DNA from: an uncultured Collinsella sp.
GTDB taxonomy: Bacteria; Actinomycetota; Coriobacteriia; Coriobacteriales; Coriobacteriaceae
Direction of reading: 5' to 3'
DNA length: 12,280 bases
Assembly: GCA_902470345.1 (NCBI GenBank)
Contig: CABRGB010000048.1
Span: 1-12,280 of the forward strand
Shown: positions 1 through 6,158 of the stretch, piece after piece
Layout: each line of letters begins with the position of its first letter
How positions within the stretch are numbered: position 1 is the stretch's first letter
Notes under the pieces: model-generated
The model's database searches: none
The model's input: only the letters and a program-made list of their open reading frames with translations
Told to the model about the DNA's origin: nothing
Position numbers and translations under genes: made by a program

Positions 1-14
1 CGATGACGGGCGGG

Positions 15-476
15 CTAGCCATCGGCGCGCTCGCGCGCGTGGAGCTTCACCTCGTCGATGCGGCCGAGGCCCGCGCGGCTGAGCTCGCCGGCCTGCGCGA
101 GGTAGTTCTTCCAGATGTCCGCGACGGGGACGTCGTCGAGCGAGGCGTAGGAGGCCTTGAGGACGTCTGCCGACATGAGGCCGGCCAAGATGGCGGCAGT
201 CATGGGGCGCGAGAGGACCGCGGCGATGCGGTCCTCGGTGGCGTCGAGCTTGCGCTCGATGTCGAGTGCGGCGACGTCCATGCGGGCGTCGACGACGCCG
301 CGGATGAAGCCCGCGACCTCGTTGCCGTAGAGGTCGAGCCCCTCCGCGGCGAGCGCCGAGCGCAGGAGCGAGCGGATCTCGTCGCTGATGTTGGAGTTGC
401 TGAGTTCGGCCCGCGTCTTGAGGGCGGTGTAGAGCTTTGAGTCGAGTTTCACGCTGACGGTTTTAGTTTTTGTCAT
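15..476 (-). CDS. Ribbon-helix-helix DNA-binding protein, possibly a mobilisation or partition accessory
   Basis: The 153-residue product begins with a ribbon-helix-helix pattern: a basic beta strand (TVSVKLDSKLY, about residues 6-16) and two helices (residues 17-45, LKTRAELSNSNISDEIRSLL). Such N-termini bind DNA as dimers. Residues 50-153 look helical, are rich in Ala, Asp and Arg, and match no domain I recognise. An AAGGAG ribosome binding site lies 8 nt before the ATG, directly behind the terminator hairpin at 491-516. The gene has far more G+C, with GCG/CGC runs, than the two genes upstream of it, so it may have a different origin within the element. In integrative elements proteins of this layout are often relaxosome accessories or plasmid-type repressors; which applies here is inference, as no relaxase is in view. 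The stop codon is inside the window, so the gene is complete. Confidence 0.75.
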   Translation of the reverse strand: MTKTKTVSVKLDSKLYTALKTRAELSNSNISDEIRSLLRSALAAEGLDLYGNEVAGFIRGVVDARMDVAALDIERKLDATEDRIAAVLSRPMTAAILAGLMSADVLKASYASLDDVPVADIWKNYLAQAGELSRAGLGRIDEVKLHARERADG

Positions 477-490
477 CTAGACTCCTTAAC

Positions 491-518
491 AAACGGGGGC
501 CAAATGGCCCCCGTTTTT
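491..518 (-). terminator. Rho-independent terminator after the 147-residue gene
   Basis: A perfect 11-bp stem (491-501 with 506-516) has an AAAT loop. It abuts the stop codon of the minus-strand gene at 517-960 and precedes the ribbon-helix-helix gene. The minus-strand U run is short (TTTGTT); the plus-strand run (TTTTT) is better, so it may work in both directions. Confidence 0.75.
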
Positions 519-960
519 AGCAAGATACTGTGAAGGTGATCGGATAGTTCTCTGGTGCCTTATCAGCTGGTAATGGCATATAAGCGATAAGTTTGTTAGA
601 GAGTTCAAGACTGTCGAGGTCAATTGATTCCTCGATTTTCTCAATGGGACTGAGGCTGAAACCGCCGGAATAAGCACCCGCTCCCAAAATGATGCGTGCG
701 AGGTCGGCCTTGGGGATGTCCTTCCAACGCCTAATGATTTCAACTACGATCGACGCACGTTTTTCGTTCAGTTTCTCAGCAACGGTCTGAGTAACGATAA
801 GTGCGCTCGGTGCATGCTTCACCGGATATTTGAACTTCAGAAGTGCCGGGCCCGAGTAGGCGGGAACGCCGGTATCAAGAACGATTTCGGAGTCATGCGG
901 GACGGAGTACAGCAGCTCGCCGCGTTCAATGACGCCGTTGGCTTTATCGAATTCAAACAT
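517..960 (-). CDS. Hypothetical protein of the integrated element
   Basis: The 147-residue product is not recognised. It is soluble, with no signal peptide or membrane segment, mixed alpha/beta in pattern, acidic in its second half (about residues 105-125), and ends in Ser-Cys. A GGAGG ribosome binding site lies 7-8 nt upstream of the ATG, which supports the start. It lies between the excisionase-like gene and a terminator hairpin that abuts its stop codon. It is probably transcribed with the excisionase-like gene, the gap being 46 nt. Its composition is much less G+C-rich than the next gene downstream. Genes at this place in integrative elements are often accessory or regulatory, but nothing in the sequence sets a function. 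Confidence 0.75.
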   Translation of the reverse strand: MFEFDKANGVIERGELLYSVPHDSEIVLDTGVPAYSGPALLKFKYPVKHAPSALIVTQTVAEKLNEKRASIVVEIIRRWKDIPKADLARIILGAGAYSGGFSLSPIEKIEESIDLDSLELSNKLIAYMPLPADKAPENYPITFTVSC

Positions 961-1006
961 ATAATCCTCCAGGGCTTTGTATTGGTTGGTTTCCCGTAAC
1001 CTTTGG

Positions 1007-1216
1007 TTAATTTGATGCGCCGATATACTTGAGAACGCTATCGCGGTTGATTCGCCATAACTTGCCGCACTTCACGGCTTTGAACGTCCCGTTCTGGCAG
1101 AGGCGGTAGACAGAGCGGTCGCTGATGCCGAGCAGGTACGCGACCGGCAGCGGATCGACGATATCCGGCATACTGCGGAAGTCGTCGACTCCGATACGCT
1201 TTTCTTTGAATTTCAT
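1007..1216 (-). CDS. Excisionase-family helix-turn-helix protein
   Basis: The 69-residue product has the MerR/excisionase-type winged helix-turn-helix used by Xis-like directionality factors. The segment at residues 22-60 (DPLPVAYLLGISDRSVYRLC, then a Gly turn, basic residues, W-R-I and a final helix RDSVLKYI) is the usual HTH_17-like pattern. In such elements the protein binds and bends DNA near the attachment site and steers the integrase towards excision. It lies next to, and on the same strand as, the tyrosine recombinase, though a terminator separates them (1346-1372), so the two may be expressed independently. An AAGGAG ribosome binding site sits 7 nt before the ATG. A TTGACG at 1284-1289 (minus) could be a -35 box, but no clear -10 follows. 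Confidence 0.85.
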   Translation of the reverse strand: MKFKEKRIGVDDFRSMPDIVDPLPVAYLLGISDRSVYRLCQNGTFKAVKCGKLWRINRDSVLKYIGASN

Positions 1217-1345
1217 TTCGGTCTCCTTTCTGGAATTTGCCGATTTCTCTTATTTCGCAGTCTGACACGCCGCCGCCGGCATTCGTCAAAGTACGGGCAG
1301 GGCGGACGCTATGGACAAAAAAGACGTTGAAGGGTCGAGGCAACA

Positions 1346-1372
1346 AGAAAAGGCCCGGTTAAAGCCGGGCCT
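1346..1372 (-). terminator. Rho-independent terminator after the integrase gene
   Basis: AGGCCCGG (1351-1358) pairs perfectly with CCGGGCCT (1365-1372) across a 6-nt loop. On the minus strand it is followed by TTTTCTT. It lies about 40 nt beyond the integrase stop and before the excisionase-like gene. Confidence 0.85.
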
Positions 1373-1411
1373 CCGAGCCACTGTTGACTTCTTTGCTTGC
1401 GACGAAGCAAA

Positions 1412-2617
1412 TCACTCTTTATATAAGCGTCCAAGAGTTCTCATAGCCGATGCGGTGGCTGCTGGGTCGGCACTGGCGTATCTGTCGAGTGTCATCGACG
1501 CCTTCGAGTGCCCCATGAGGCTTGCGAGAGTCCTCGGGTCGATTCCGTTGGAAACGGCGTACGTTGCAAAACTGTGCCTGAGGTCGTGGAAGGTGACGGT
1601 GTTCTTGTTCAAGACACCATGGAGCTTCAAGGCCTTTGCCAGGGCCCGCCAAGCGTCGTTGATCCTGGGCGGTTTCAAGAAGGAACCGTCCGGAAAGCCG
1701 AGGACAAACAGTTCGTCGCTGAACTCAACGCCCAGATTCGCGCATTCGAACTTCATGTCGGCCTCGCGCTTCGCAAGGTCTTTCATAAGGTCTTTCGGGC
1801 AGTTGGGGATAGCGCGCCGGCTGCTAATGCTTTTGGGGCCCTTGATATAGAACTCGTTATCTGTGTGCCCAATCGCGGCCTCGACTCGGATCGTTGCGGA
1901 TTTAAAGTCCACGTTTTTCCATTTCAGGGCGCAGAGCTCGCCGCGCCGCAATCCCGTGTAGAGCGCCATCTTGGCTGCAAGCATCGCTGGGATATCTATG
2001 GAGGCGTTCAGAGTGTTCAAGACCCTGGTTCGCTCTTTGGTTGTAAGCGAATTCGGTAGACCGTAGTTCGCGTCTTCATTTTTGGGGACTTTTGCCCAAG
2101 AGGCCACGTTTTCGTCAATCCATTTCTTTCGCATTCCATATTTGAGCGAGCCTCGTAACAACCGTAGGGAATTGCAGGCGGTGGACCGTGCGTGGGTTGA
2201 GGCGATCGCCGTTATCCATTCCTGAACATCCTCTTCCGTAAGGTCTTCCAATGGGACATCACCGAGATACGGTTCGATATTCCGGCGGAGCATGCCGTGG
2301 TATCCGGTCGCCGTGGAGCGCGCGACGTCCGCGCACTCGATATCGATATAGCATGTCACGAGCTTTGAAACGGTGATACCAAGCCCCTTGGGTTTAGCTG
2401 CTTCTGCGGTGGCCTTCTCATTGAGAGATGCGCGGATGGATTCGGCCTCGAGCATGGCGGCATCGCGATGCTTATGGCTTCTGCCTTTATCGCGCCCTCG
2501 ATGTTCCAAGAGCTGAGTCTTCTTATGCCAGATGCCGTTCTCCAAATAGGGGAACTGTGCGCGCCAGCGATCGTCCTTAAACTTATAAATAGACGAGGTG
2601 GTGTATTTCTCTTCCAT
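1412..2617 (-). CDS. int: Tyrosine recombinase (integrase) of the integrated element
   Basis: The 401-residue protein has the three-part layout of phage and ICE integrases. Residues 1-70 form a small arm-binding region (SSIYKFKDDRWRAQFPY...), 80-175 a helical core-binding domain, and 190-395 the catalytic domain. All catalytic residues are visible: R224 in TGLRRGEL, the strand lysine near K262, H344 and R347 in HDLRHSF, H370 in MGHS, and the nucleophile Y380 in LDRYA. It cuts and rejoins DNA through a 3'-phosphotyrosyl link. The start is supported by GGAGGG 5 nt upstream. The gene reads away from the attachment core at 2772, the usual arrangement, and direct repeats that may be arm sites overlap its leader. 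It appears intact, so the element may still be mobile. Confidence 0.97.
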   Translation of the reverse strand: MEEKYTTSSIYKFKDDRWRAQFPYLENGIWHKKTQLLEHRGRDKGRSHKHRDAAMLEAESIRASLNEKATAEAAKPKGLGITVSKLVTCYIDIECADVARSTATGYHGMLRRNIEPYLGDVPLEDLTEEDVQEWITAIASTHARSTACNSLRLLRGSLKYGMRKKWIDENVASWAKVPKNEDANYGLPNSLTTKERTRVLNTLNASIDIPAMLAAKMALYTGLRRGELCALKWKNVDFKSATIRVEAAIGHTDNEFYIKGPKSISSRRAIPNCPKDLMKDLAKREADMKFECANLGVEFSDELFVLGFPDGSFLKPPRINDAWRALAKALKLHGVLNKNTVTFHDLRHSFATYAVSNGIDPRTLASLMGHSKASMTLDRYASADPAATASAMRTLGRLYKE

Positions 2618-2626
2618 TGTCCCTCC

Positions 2627-2658
2627 GTGTGCAATCGCGTGTGCAATGAGTGTGCAAT
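2627..2658. repeat. Three direct GTGTGCAAT repeats, likely integrase arm-type sites
   Basis: GTGTGCAAT occurs at 2627-2635, 2639-2647 and 2650-2658. The starts are 12 and 11 bp apart, about one helical turn, so the copies face the same side of the DNA. They lie between the integrase start codon and the attachment core, where arm-type sites usually lie. The role is inferred from position and spacing. Confidence 0.6.
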
Positions 2659-2670
2659 TTGACTGTTTCG

Positions 2671-2689
2671 GAGACGTCTCAAGTGAGAC
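2671..2689. repeat. Overlapping palindromes beside the arm repeats
   Basis: GAGACGTCTC (2671-2680) is a perfect 10-bp palindrome. Its right half also pairs with GAGAC at 2685-2689 across AAGT. It lies between the direct repeats and the attachment core and could be an excisionase or operator site. No function can be shown. Confidence 0.35.
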
Positions 2690-2771
2690 TGTAAGCGGAA
2701 AACGAAAGAAAAAGGCGAGGTTACGGTCGCTATAGTCGCAGATGGACGCTATTAACCAGAATGGAAAGCGA

Positions 2772-2814
2772 TGTAATCAGTGGGTTGCAGGTTCGATTCC
2801 TGTCACTGGCTCCA
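2772..2814 (+). mobile_element. Right attachment site in the 3' half of a tRNA-Thr(UGU) gene
   Basis: This segment is the 3' half of a tRNA. It begins exactly at position 34 of anticodon TGT (2772-2774), followed by the anticodon 3' stem TCAGT, a 5-nt variable loop, a T arm with loop TTCGATT, acceptor strand CACTGGC, discriminator T and CCA. No D arm or 5' acceptor strand (GCCAGTG expected) precedes it; the bases to the left are element sequence. Tyrosine recombinases often recombine at the anticodon loop and carry a copy of the tRNA 3' end. The orientation means the restored full tRNA should lie at the other end of the element, left of this window. Confidence 0.85.
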
Positions 2815-2823
2815 TGAGAGTTT

Positions 2824-2863
2824 CGGGCTCTGTCTCTATATGGGACAGAGCCCGTTTCTGTTT
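2824..2863 (+). terminator. Rho-independent terminator, probably of the original tRNA-Thr gene
   Basis: An 11-bp perfect stem (2824-2834 with 2844-2854) with a 9-nt loop is followed by TTTCTGTTT. It lies 10 nt after the CCA of the tRNA 3' fragment, so it most likely ended the tRNA transcript before the element inserted. Confidence 0.85.
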
Positions 2864-2908
2864 ATGTCGATAAGTCAGCGAATTTGGCGCCAACCAAGCC
2901 TCAGGTTT

Positions 2909-2965
2909 GTCTCGATCTGTAACACGAAGAAGCTGAAAACCGTTCTTACTGTTACAGATCGAGAT
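2909..2965. repeat. 57-bp REPIN-like inverted repeat, copy A
   Basis: GTCTCGATCTGTAAC (2909-2923) is mirrored by GTTACAGATCGAGAT (2951-2965), 14 of 15 pairs, around a 27-bp spacer. It is the first of two units in this cluster; its spacer shares 16 bp with that of copy D in the other cluster. Confidence 0.85.
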
Positions 2966-2989
2966 GGAAGGTTGAGGATCTGTCCATTT

Positions 2990-3046
2990 GTTTCAATCTG
3001 TAACAGTTAGGAGGAAATAACCTGCCTAGTCGTTACAGATTGAGAC
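2990..3046. repeat. 57-bp REPIN-like inverted repeat, copy B
   Basis: GTTTCAATCTGTAAC (2990-3004) is mirrored by GTTACAGATTGAGAC (3032-3046), 14 of 15 pairs, around a 27-bp spacer. It starts exactly 81 bp after copy A, with a 24-bp linker between them. Confidence 0.85.
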
Positions 3047-3100
3047 AATGCAGGGGGCTAACCATTTTGGCTGGTGCTGCGCAAAGGAATCTGGTTGATG

Positions 3101-3382
3101 TTAGAGAAAAAGCCCCGCCCATTTGGGCGGGGCTAACAGACCTGCTCGTCTACCCCCTACGACGTCGTAACTGTAACCATTGTCATCGGGGAGGGGATCG
3201 TCGCCTGGGTTTAACAGATAGTCTTCTTCGGATTCATAAATGTTGGTTGCGGAGATACTGTTCTTGTAACCACATTCAGTGCAAACCCACGTGTACTTGT
3301 GATCGTCAAAACCTGGCTGATTGCTGAGATGGGCGTTGCAACGATCGCATCACCAATCAACATCGGGAAATCTATCGCTCAT
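3101..3382 (-). pseudogene. Small zinc-ribbon protein gene interrupted by an in-frame TGA
   Basis: From the ATG at 3382 the frame reads MSDRFPDVDW, meets TGA at 3350-3352, then continues open for 82 codons to TAA at 3101. The second part begins CDRCNAHLSNQPGFDDHKYT and goes on WVCTECGYKNSIS, giving two CxxC pairs typical of a zinc ribbon, then an acidic tail. No usable in-frame start lies between the TGA and the first Cys. A ribosome binding site (AAAGGGG) sits 7 nt before the ATG. I recall small proteins of this layout in gut bacteria with an aromatic residue before the first CxxC, but cannot name the family firmly. A nonsense mutation is the simplest reading. The last 14 codons overlap the terminator, so the native C-terminus may have been shorter. 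The upstream neighbour on this strand is the membrane protein gene at 3425-4270. Confidence 0.65.
3104..3134 (-). terminator. Strong Rho-independent terminator of the minus-strand pair
   Basis: A perfect 10-bp GC stem (3111-3120 with 3125-3134) with a 4-nt loop is followed on the minus strand by TTTTCTCT. It closes the transcription unit formed by the membrane protein gene and the broken zinc-ribbon gene. Confidence 0.9.
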
Positions 3383-3419
3383 ATCAACACCCCTTTATCG
3401 CCAGTTGATATGAGCGATA
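3373..3419 (-). promoter_or_regulatory. Perfect 16-bp hairpin enclosing the start codon of the zinc-ribbon gene
   Basis: TATCGCTCATATCAAC (3373-3388) is the exact inverse of 3404-3419, with a 15-nt loop. In a minus-strand transcript the AAAGGGG ribosome binding site (3390-3396) lies in the loop and the ATG (3380-3382) in the stem. This could block or tune translation, or end the upstream gene, though no U run follows on the minus strand. Confidence 0.6.
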
Positions 3420-3424
3420 AAAAA

Positions 3425-4270
3425 TTACTTGTCGAGCCTGATGAGTGCCTGTTCAACGTTGCTCGTCATGTTGTTTTGCTGCGATGCGGCAAGATGGCAG
3501 GAAGTGCGAACCACACAGGAGCCAACAACTTTGTGCGAACCGGGGTCTAAGATTGAATTGCCGTCAAAGCTGCTCAAGTACTCATCGCGTTTTTTGGCAT
3601 TTTTGACGTTTGCGTATACCTCGACGGCTCCGCCGGCATCGCATCCGCCGTCCACGACGGGGGTGTAATCTCCGCTTAGATACACGTCGGAAGAGTCGAC
3701 CAAATCGGAATTAAAGTAGACGCATGCGGTGTAACCGCCCTGTTTGCCTAACTTATTATTTGGATCGTTGCTCTCCGAAACGGCTTCCAGTGCCGTGATG
3801 TTGGCAATGCCCGTGAGCCGTTGCAGGATGAATTGCTCTGAGGGGTTGGTCACCTGCTTGAGCTGGTCGATGCTGTCTTGAAGGTTGGATTTGGCGGTGG
3901 AAAGATCGCCGATGACGGAATCGTATTTTCCCATCTTGTCGATCTTCTTTGCCATAGTGTTTATCTCGTCGGTATTACCTGGCATTGCGGGGATATCTTC
4001 TTTGGCGGCCTGAGCTTGGGCTACCGCATTGGTCGCGGAATCAGACGTCGACGAATCATAGGGCTTATCCTTCGATTTGTTCAGTTCCTGAAGCTCTTTG
4101 ATTGCGGCGTCTAAGTCATCATTGCGGCTTTGAAGTCCGTCGGCAGCGGTGTTGAAGGCCTCAACCGCTGCATTGTGCGGTATCTGGTAATTGACGTACC
4201 AGTACGCTCCGATAGCAACGATTAAGACCGCGACGACAGAGACGATGGCTGTCCTTTTCTTTTTGTCCAT
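3425..4270 (-). CDS. Membrane-anchored exported protein of unknown function
   Basis: The 281-residue product starts MDKKKRT, then a single hydrophobic segment (about residues 8-28) with an aromatic end, so it is probably a signal anchor with the rest outside the cell. There is no lipobox Cys. Residues 35-145 are a charged, Ala/Asp/Gln-rich helical region, probably coiled coil (EAFNTAADGLQSRNDDLDAA...). Residues 150-281 form a mixed domain with four Cys (TACVYF, GGCDAGG and GSCVVRTSC) that could make two disulfides. An AAAGGAG lies about 10 nt before the ATG. The broken zinc-ribbon gene follows 42 nt downstream on the same strand. I do not recognise the family; a surface role is inferred from the topology only. 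Confidence 0.85.
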   Translation of the reverse strand: MDKKKRTAIVSVVAVLIVAIGAYWYVNYQIPHNAAVEAFNTAADGLQSRNDDLDAAIKELQELNKSKDKPYDSSTSDSATNAVAQAQAAKEDIPAMPGNTDEINTMAKKIDKMGKYDSVIGDLSTAKSNLQDSIDQLKQVTNPSEQFILQRLTGIANITALEAVSESNDPNNKLGKQGGYTACVYFNSDLVDSSDVYLSGDYTPVVDGGCDAGGAVEVYANVKNAKKRDEYLSSFDGNSILDPGSHKVVGSCVVRTSCHLAASQQNNMTSNVEQALIRLDK

Positions 4271-4580
4271 AATGAGTGCTCTCCTTTCCCGATATGAAAA
4301 TGCTAGCGCTTTCTGGCTATTCCGCAGATGCCATGGCTTTCTATTCGGTAAACGGATTCCTCTATTGCTGCGACATCAGTCGAATAACTGCGCGCTTGAA
4401 CTGAGGCCGCCCGAAATGACGGTGGATGCGATGGGGGTGGCGAGGCAGTGCGTGACCGAGTGAGTCTACTTGCACATATGGGTATGGTGGACGAATGGTA
4501 AGACTAAGCTGGCGAAAAGCGAACCTGGTGCTCCTTGTCGGATTGGATCGTGCCGATTTCATTAGGCATCACACGGCAAA
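4271..4580. other. Intergenic stretch with no supported gene
   Basis: Between two minus-strand genes. Open frames here have no good ribosome binding sites and give low-complexity basic products. It should hold the promoter of the gene ending at 4270, but no convincing -35/-10 pair was seen. Confidence 0.5.
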
Positions 4581-5084
4581 TTATCGGTAGAACACGTCGA
4601 ATTCAATTGTGTGAATGCGTGCGTTGTCGGGACCGGCGTCAATCGTAGAATGTTCGGCGTCGCTCACTTCTGCCCAGACTTTATGGCCGCCGTTGATCCT
4701 ATCGACGATTTTCATGACGGCTGCCTCTTCTTCTGCCGTCGCGCTCCAGGGGATGTCGCAGAGTTTTTTCGCCGTCTTCAGAGATGGCGTCGAGCCAAGC
4801 AGCATCCTTTGGAATGTCGGGGTCTTGTCGAATCGAAGGATGGCTCCAGGTTTAAGCGCTTCGCGCTGGACTTCTACCTCATCTGGTTCGTACATCCAAT
4901 CGGTGCCTTCAAATTCCTTTTCCCAAAGGCATCCGTATCCGATTGTTTTCACGCTTACAATGTACGTTTTGCCAGAAGAGAGGCCGATGGCTGTTTTCGG
5001 CTTAATAAAGAATGCTCCGAAAGCTGAGGCCGCGAGAACCGTAAATCCGCGTCGAGTTAATTCAAGTTCTTCTAAGTTGCCCAT
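4581..5084 (-). CDS. Small protein with a Tat-like or membrane-anchoring N-terminus, function unknown
   Basis: The start at 5084 is chosen because AAGGAG lies 6 nt upstream; an upstream in-frame extension lacks such a site. The 167-residue product begins MGNLEELELTRRGFTVLAAS, then a hydrophobic stretch and KPK. The TRRGF motif followed by about 14 hydrophobic residues resembles a twin-arginine signal, so export or membrane attachment is likely. Residues 35-167 look beta-rich (KTYIVSVKTIGYG, LKPGAILRFDKTP, HKVWAEVSDAE, RIHTIEFDVFY). The LKPGAILRF segment faintly recalls HIRAN-like beta domains, but that is not enough for a call. A TTGAGC/TTTTAT pair 18 bp apart about 60-90 bp upstream could be a promoter. 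Confidence 0.75.
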   Translation of the reverse strand: MGNLEELELTRRGFTVLAASAFGAFFIKPKTAIGLSSGKTYIVSVKTIGYGCLWEKEFEGTDWMYEPDEVEVQREALKPGAILRFDKTPTFQRMLLGSTPSLKTAKKLCDIPWSATAEEEAAVMKIVDRINGGHKVWAEVSDAEHSTIDAGPDNARIHTIEFDVFYR

Positions 5085-5447
5085 TTGGATCTCCTTCTTT
5101 AAGAGCGGGCTGTTCGTTATTGAGAAAAATAGACGTTCGTGGGGATATAAAACTGCAGTCAATTCCCTCTGCTCAATGACGTTGGAAGCTCTAATACAAT
5201 CGATGCGCTAATACCAATCTGGCTTTGAATATTGAAGGTAGACATGAACACGGAGCACTCCTCGATTCGCTCACTGCACTCACCGATTAATAGACGTTTC
5301 GCTGTTACGTTTTACGCTGCAAGAATTAGACTGCTTGCTTAGGTGTTAGAGGCATTCGGCATAGACATGAGAAGCCGCGCCAAGTGCCTGGTGCTTCTTG
5401 AAAGTCGTGGCCGATCCGGAAAGCGGAATGGCGAAAGGAATAGTTGG
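5085..5447. other. Divergent intergenic region between the Tat-like gene and the nuclease pair
   Basis: This 363-bp gap separates a minus-strand gene from the plus-strand pair and must hold promoters for both. An in-frame extension of the plus-strand gene back to a GTG at 5343 is possible but has no ribosome binding site and is very basic. No repeats of the 57-bp family and no clear terminator were seen. Confidence 0.45.
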
Positions 5448-6158
5448 ATGGCTGTAAATCTTAAAAACGTAAAAGATACGGTGAACCTTGCGGCGGAGGT
5501 CCTGGGTGCTGCGGCCGCCGTCATTGAGGGTGCAAAGCAGCTCGGTGTCGATGTTGATGCCGTCGGCGGTGCCGTAAAGGATGCGGCGGGCGGTGCTGCT
5601 AACGGCGCTCGTGTCGTTGCCGATGGTATTGGTAAGGGGTTCGGCGCGGCGGCCGATGGCGTCGGCGCGGCAGTTGGCGCACTGGGCGGTGCTGCGAAAG
5701 CGTTTCAGGATTCAAGAGAAGCTGCCGAGGCTCGTAAGAAGATCAACGCTGCAAGGCAATCGATTTTTGAAGGAGCGTCGACGGTGATGCCCCTACACAA
5801 GTTTGTCTGTCAGCAGGACAAAGCTGCCGATGCTGCGTTTAACGGTTTCGATATGCCCGGCTGTTACCTTATCGCAAAGTATCAAAAGGGCGACCACGAT
5901 AAGAACTACAGCGATTACCTGGGTATTTACGTTGGTTCGAGCGAGCACATGTCGGAGGATATCGTATCCACGCCCACGCGCCAGGGCGATCCGGACGTTT
6001 ATGCCGACTACAAGTACCATCAAAATGTGATGCTGTTTGTGTTCCCCTGCGAGCTGAAAGACCTCGAAGAGCGTCGTGATCTTCTTCTGCGCTCGTTTGA
6101 TGGCAAGAGGCTCTACAACGACGCTGATGCCTCCCTTAGCCGATGGGGCGACAGATGA
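5448..6158 (+). CDS. Ala/Gly-rich helical protein with a GIY-YIG-like nuclease C-terminus
   Basis: The ATG at 5448 follows AAAGGA by 8 nt and is preferred to the GTG at 5343. The product has 236 residues. Residues 10-85 are rich in Ala and Gly with GxxxG-like spacing (GAAVGALGGAAKAF) and may form glycine-zipper helices that pair or touch membrane. Residues 86-110 are a charged helix. Residues 137-224 resemble the GIY-YIG fold: GCYLIAK (138-144) for the first strand, GIYVGSS (159-165) for the YIG strand, a Glu-rich helix LEERRDLLLRSF (206-217) for the catalytic Glu, and a closing YN (223-224). The Arg usually found shortly after YIG is not in its normal place, so activity is uncertain. Its stop overlaps the next start in ATGA, so the two are translationally coupled. 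Confidence 0.8.
   Translation: MAVNLKNVKDTVNLAAEVLGAAAAVIEGAKQLGVDVDAVGGAVKDAAGGAANGARVVADGIGKGFGAAADGVGAAVGALGGAAKAFQDSREAAEARKKINAARQSIFEGASTVMPLHKFVCQQDKAADAAFNGFDMPGCYLIAKYQKGDHDKNYSDYLGIYVGSSEHMSEDIVSTPTRQGDPDVYADYKYHQNVMLFVFPCELKDLEERRDLLLRSFDGKRLYNDADASLSRWGDR

Noticed and set aside
2720..2814. Complete tRNA gene at the element junction
   Set aside because: No D arm or GCCAGTG acceptor strand is present before 2772; only the 3' half fits.
3040..3327. Plus-strand open frame opposite the zinc-ribbon gene
   Set aside because: It runs through a terminator and a repeat arm and has no ribosome binding site.
3350..3352. TGA as a selenocysteine codon
   Set aside because: Not adopted as the call: the flanking W-C context, no evident SECIS hairpin right after it and no selenocysteine genes in view make a nonsense mutation simpler. 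Kept as a check in the findings.
4362..4562. 66-codon minus-strand open frame
   Set aside because: Basic, His/Pro/Arg-rich product without a ribosome binding site or recognisable domain.
5343..5447. N-terminal extension of the GIY-YIG-like protein from GTG at 5343
   Set aside because: No ribosome binding site, very basic sequence, and a good site precedes the ATG at 5448.
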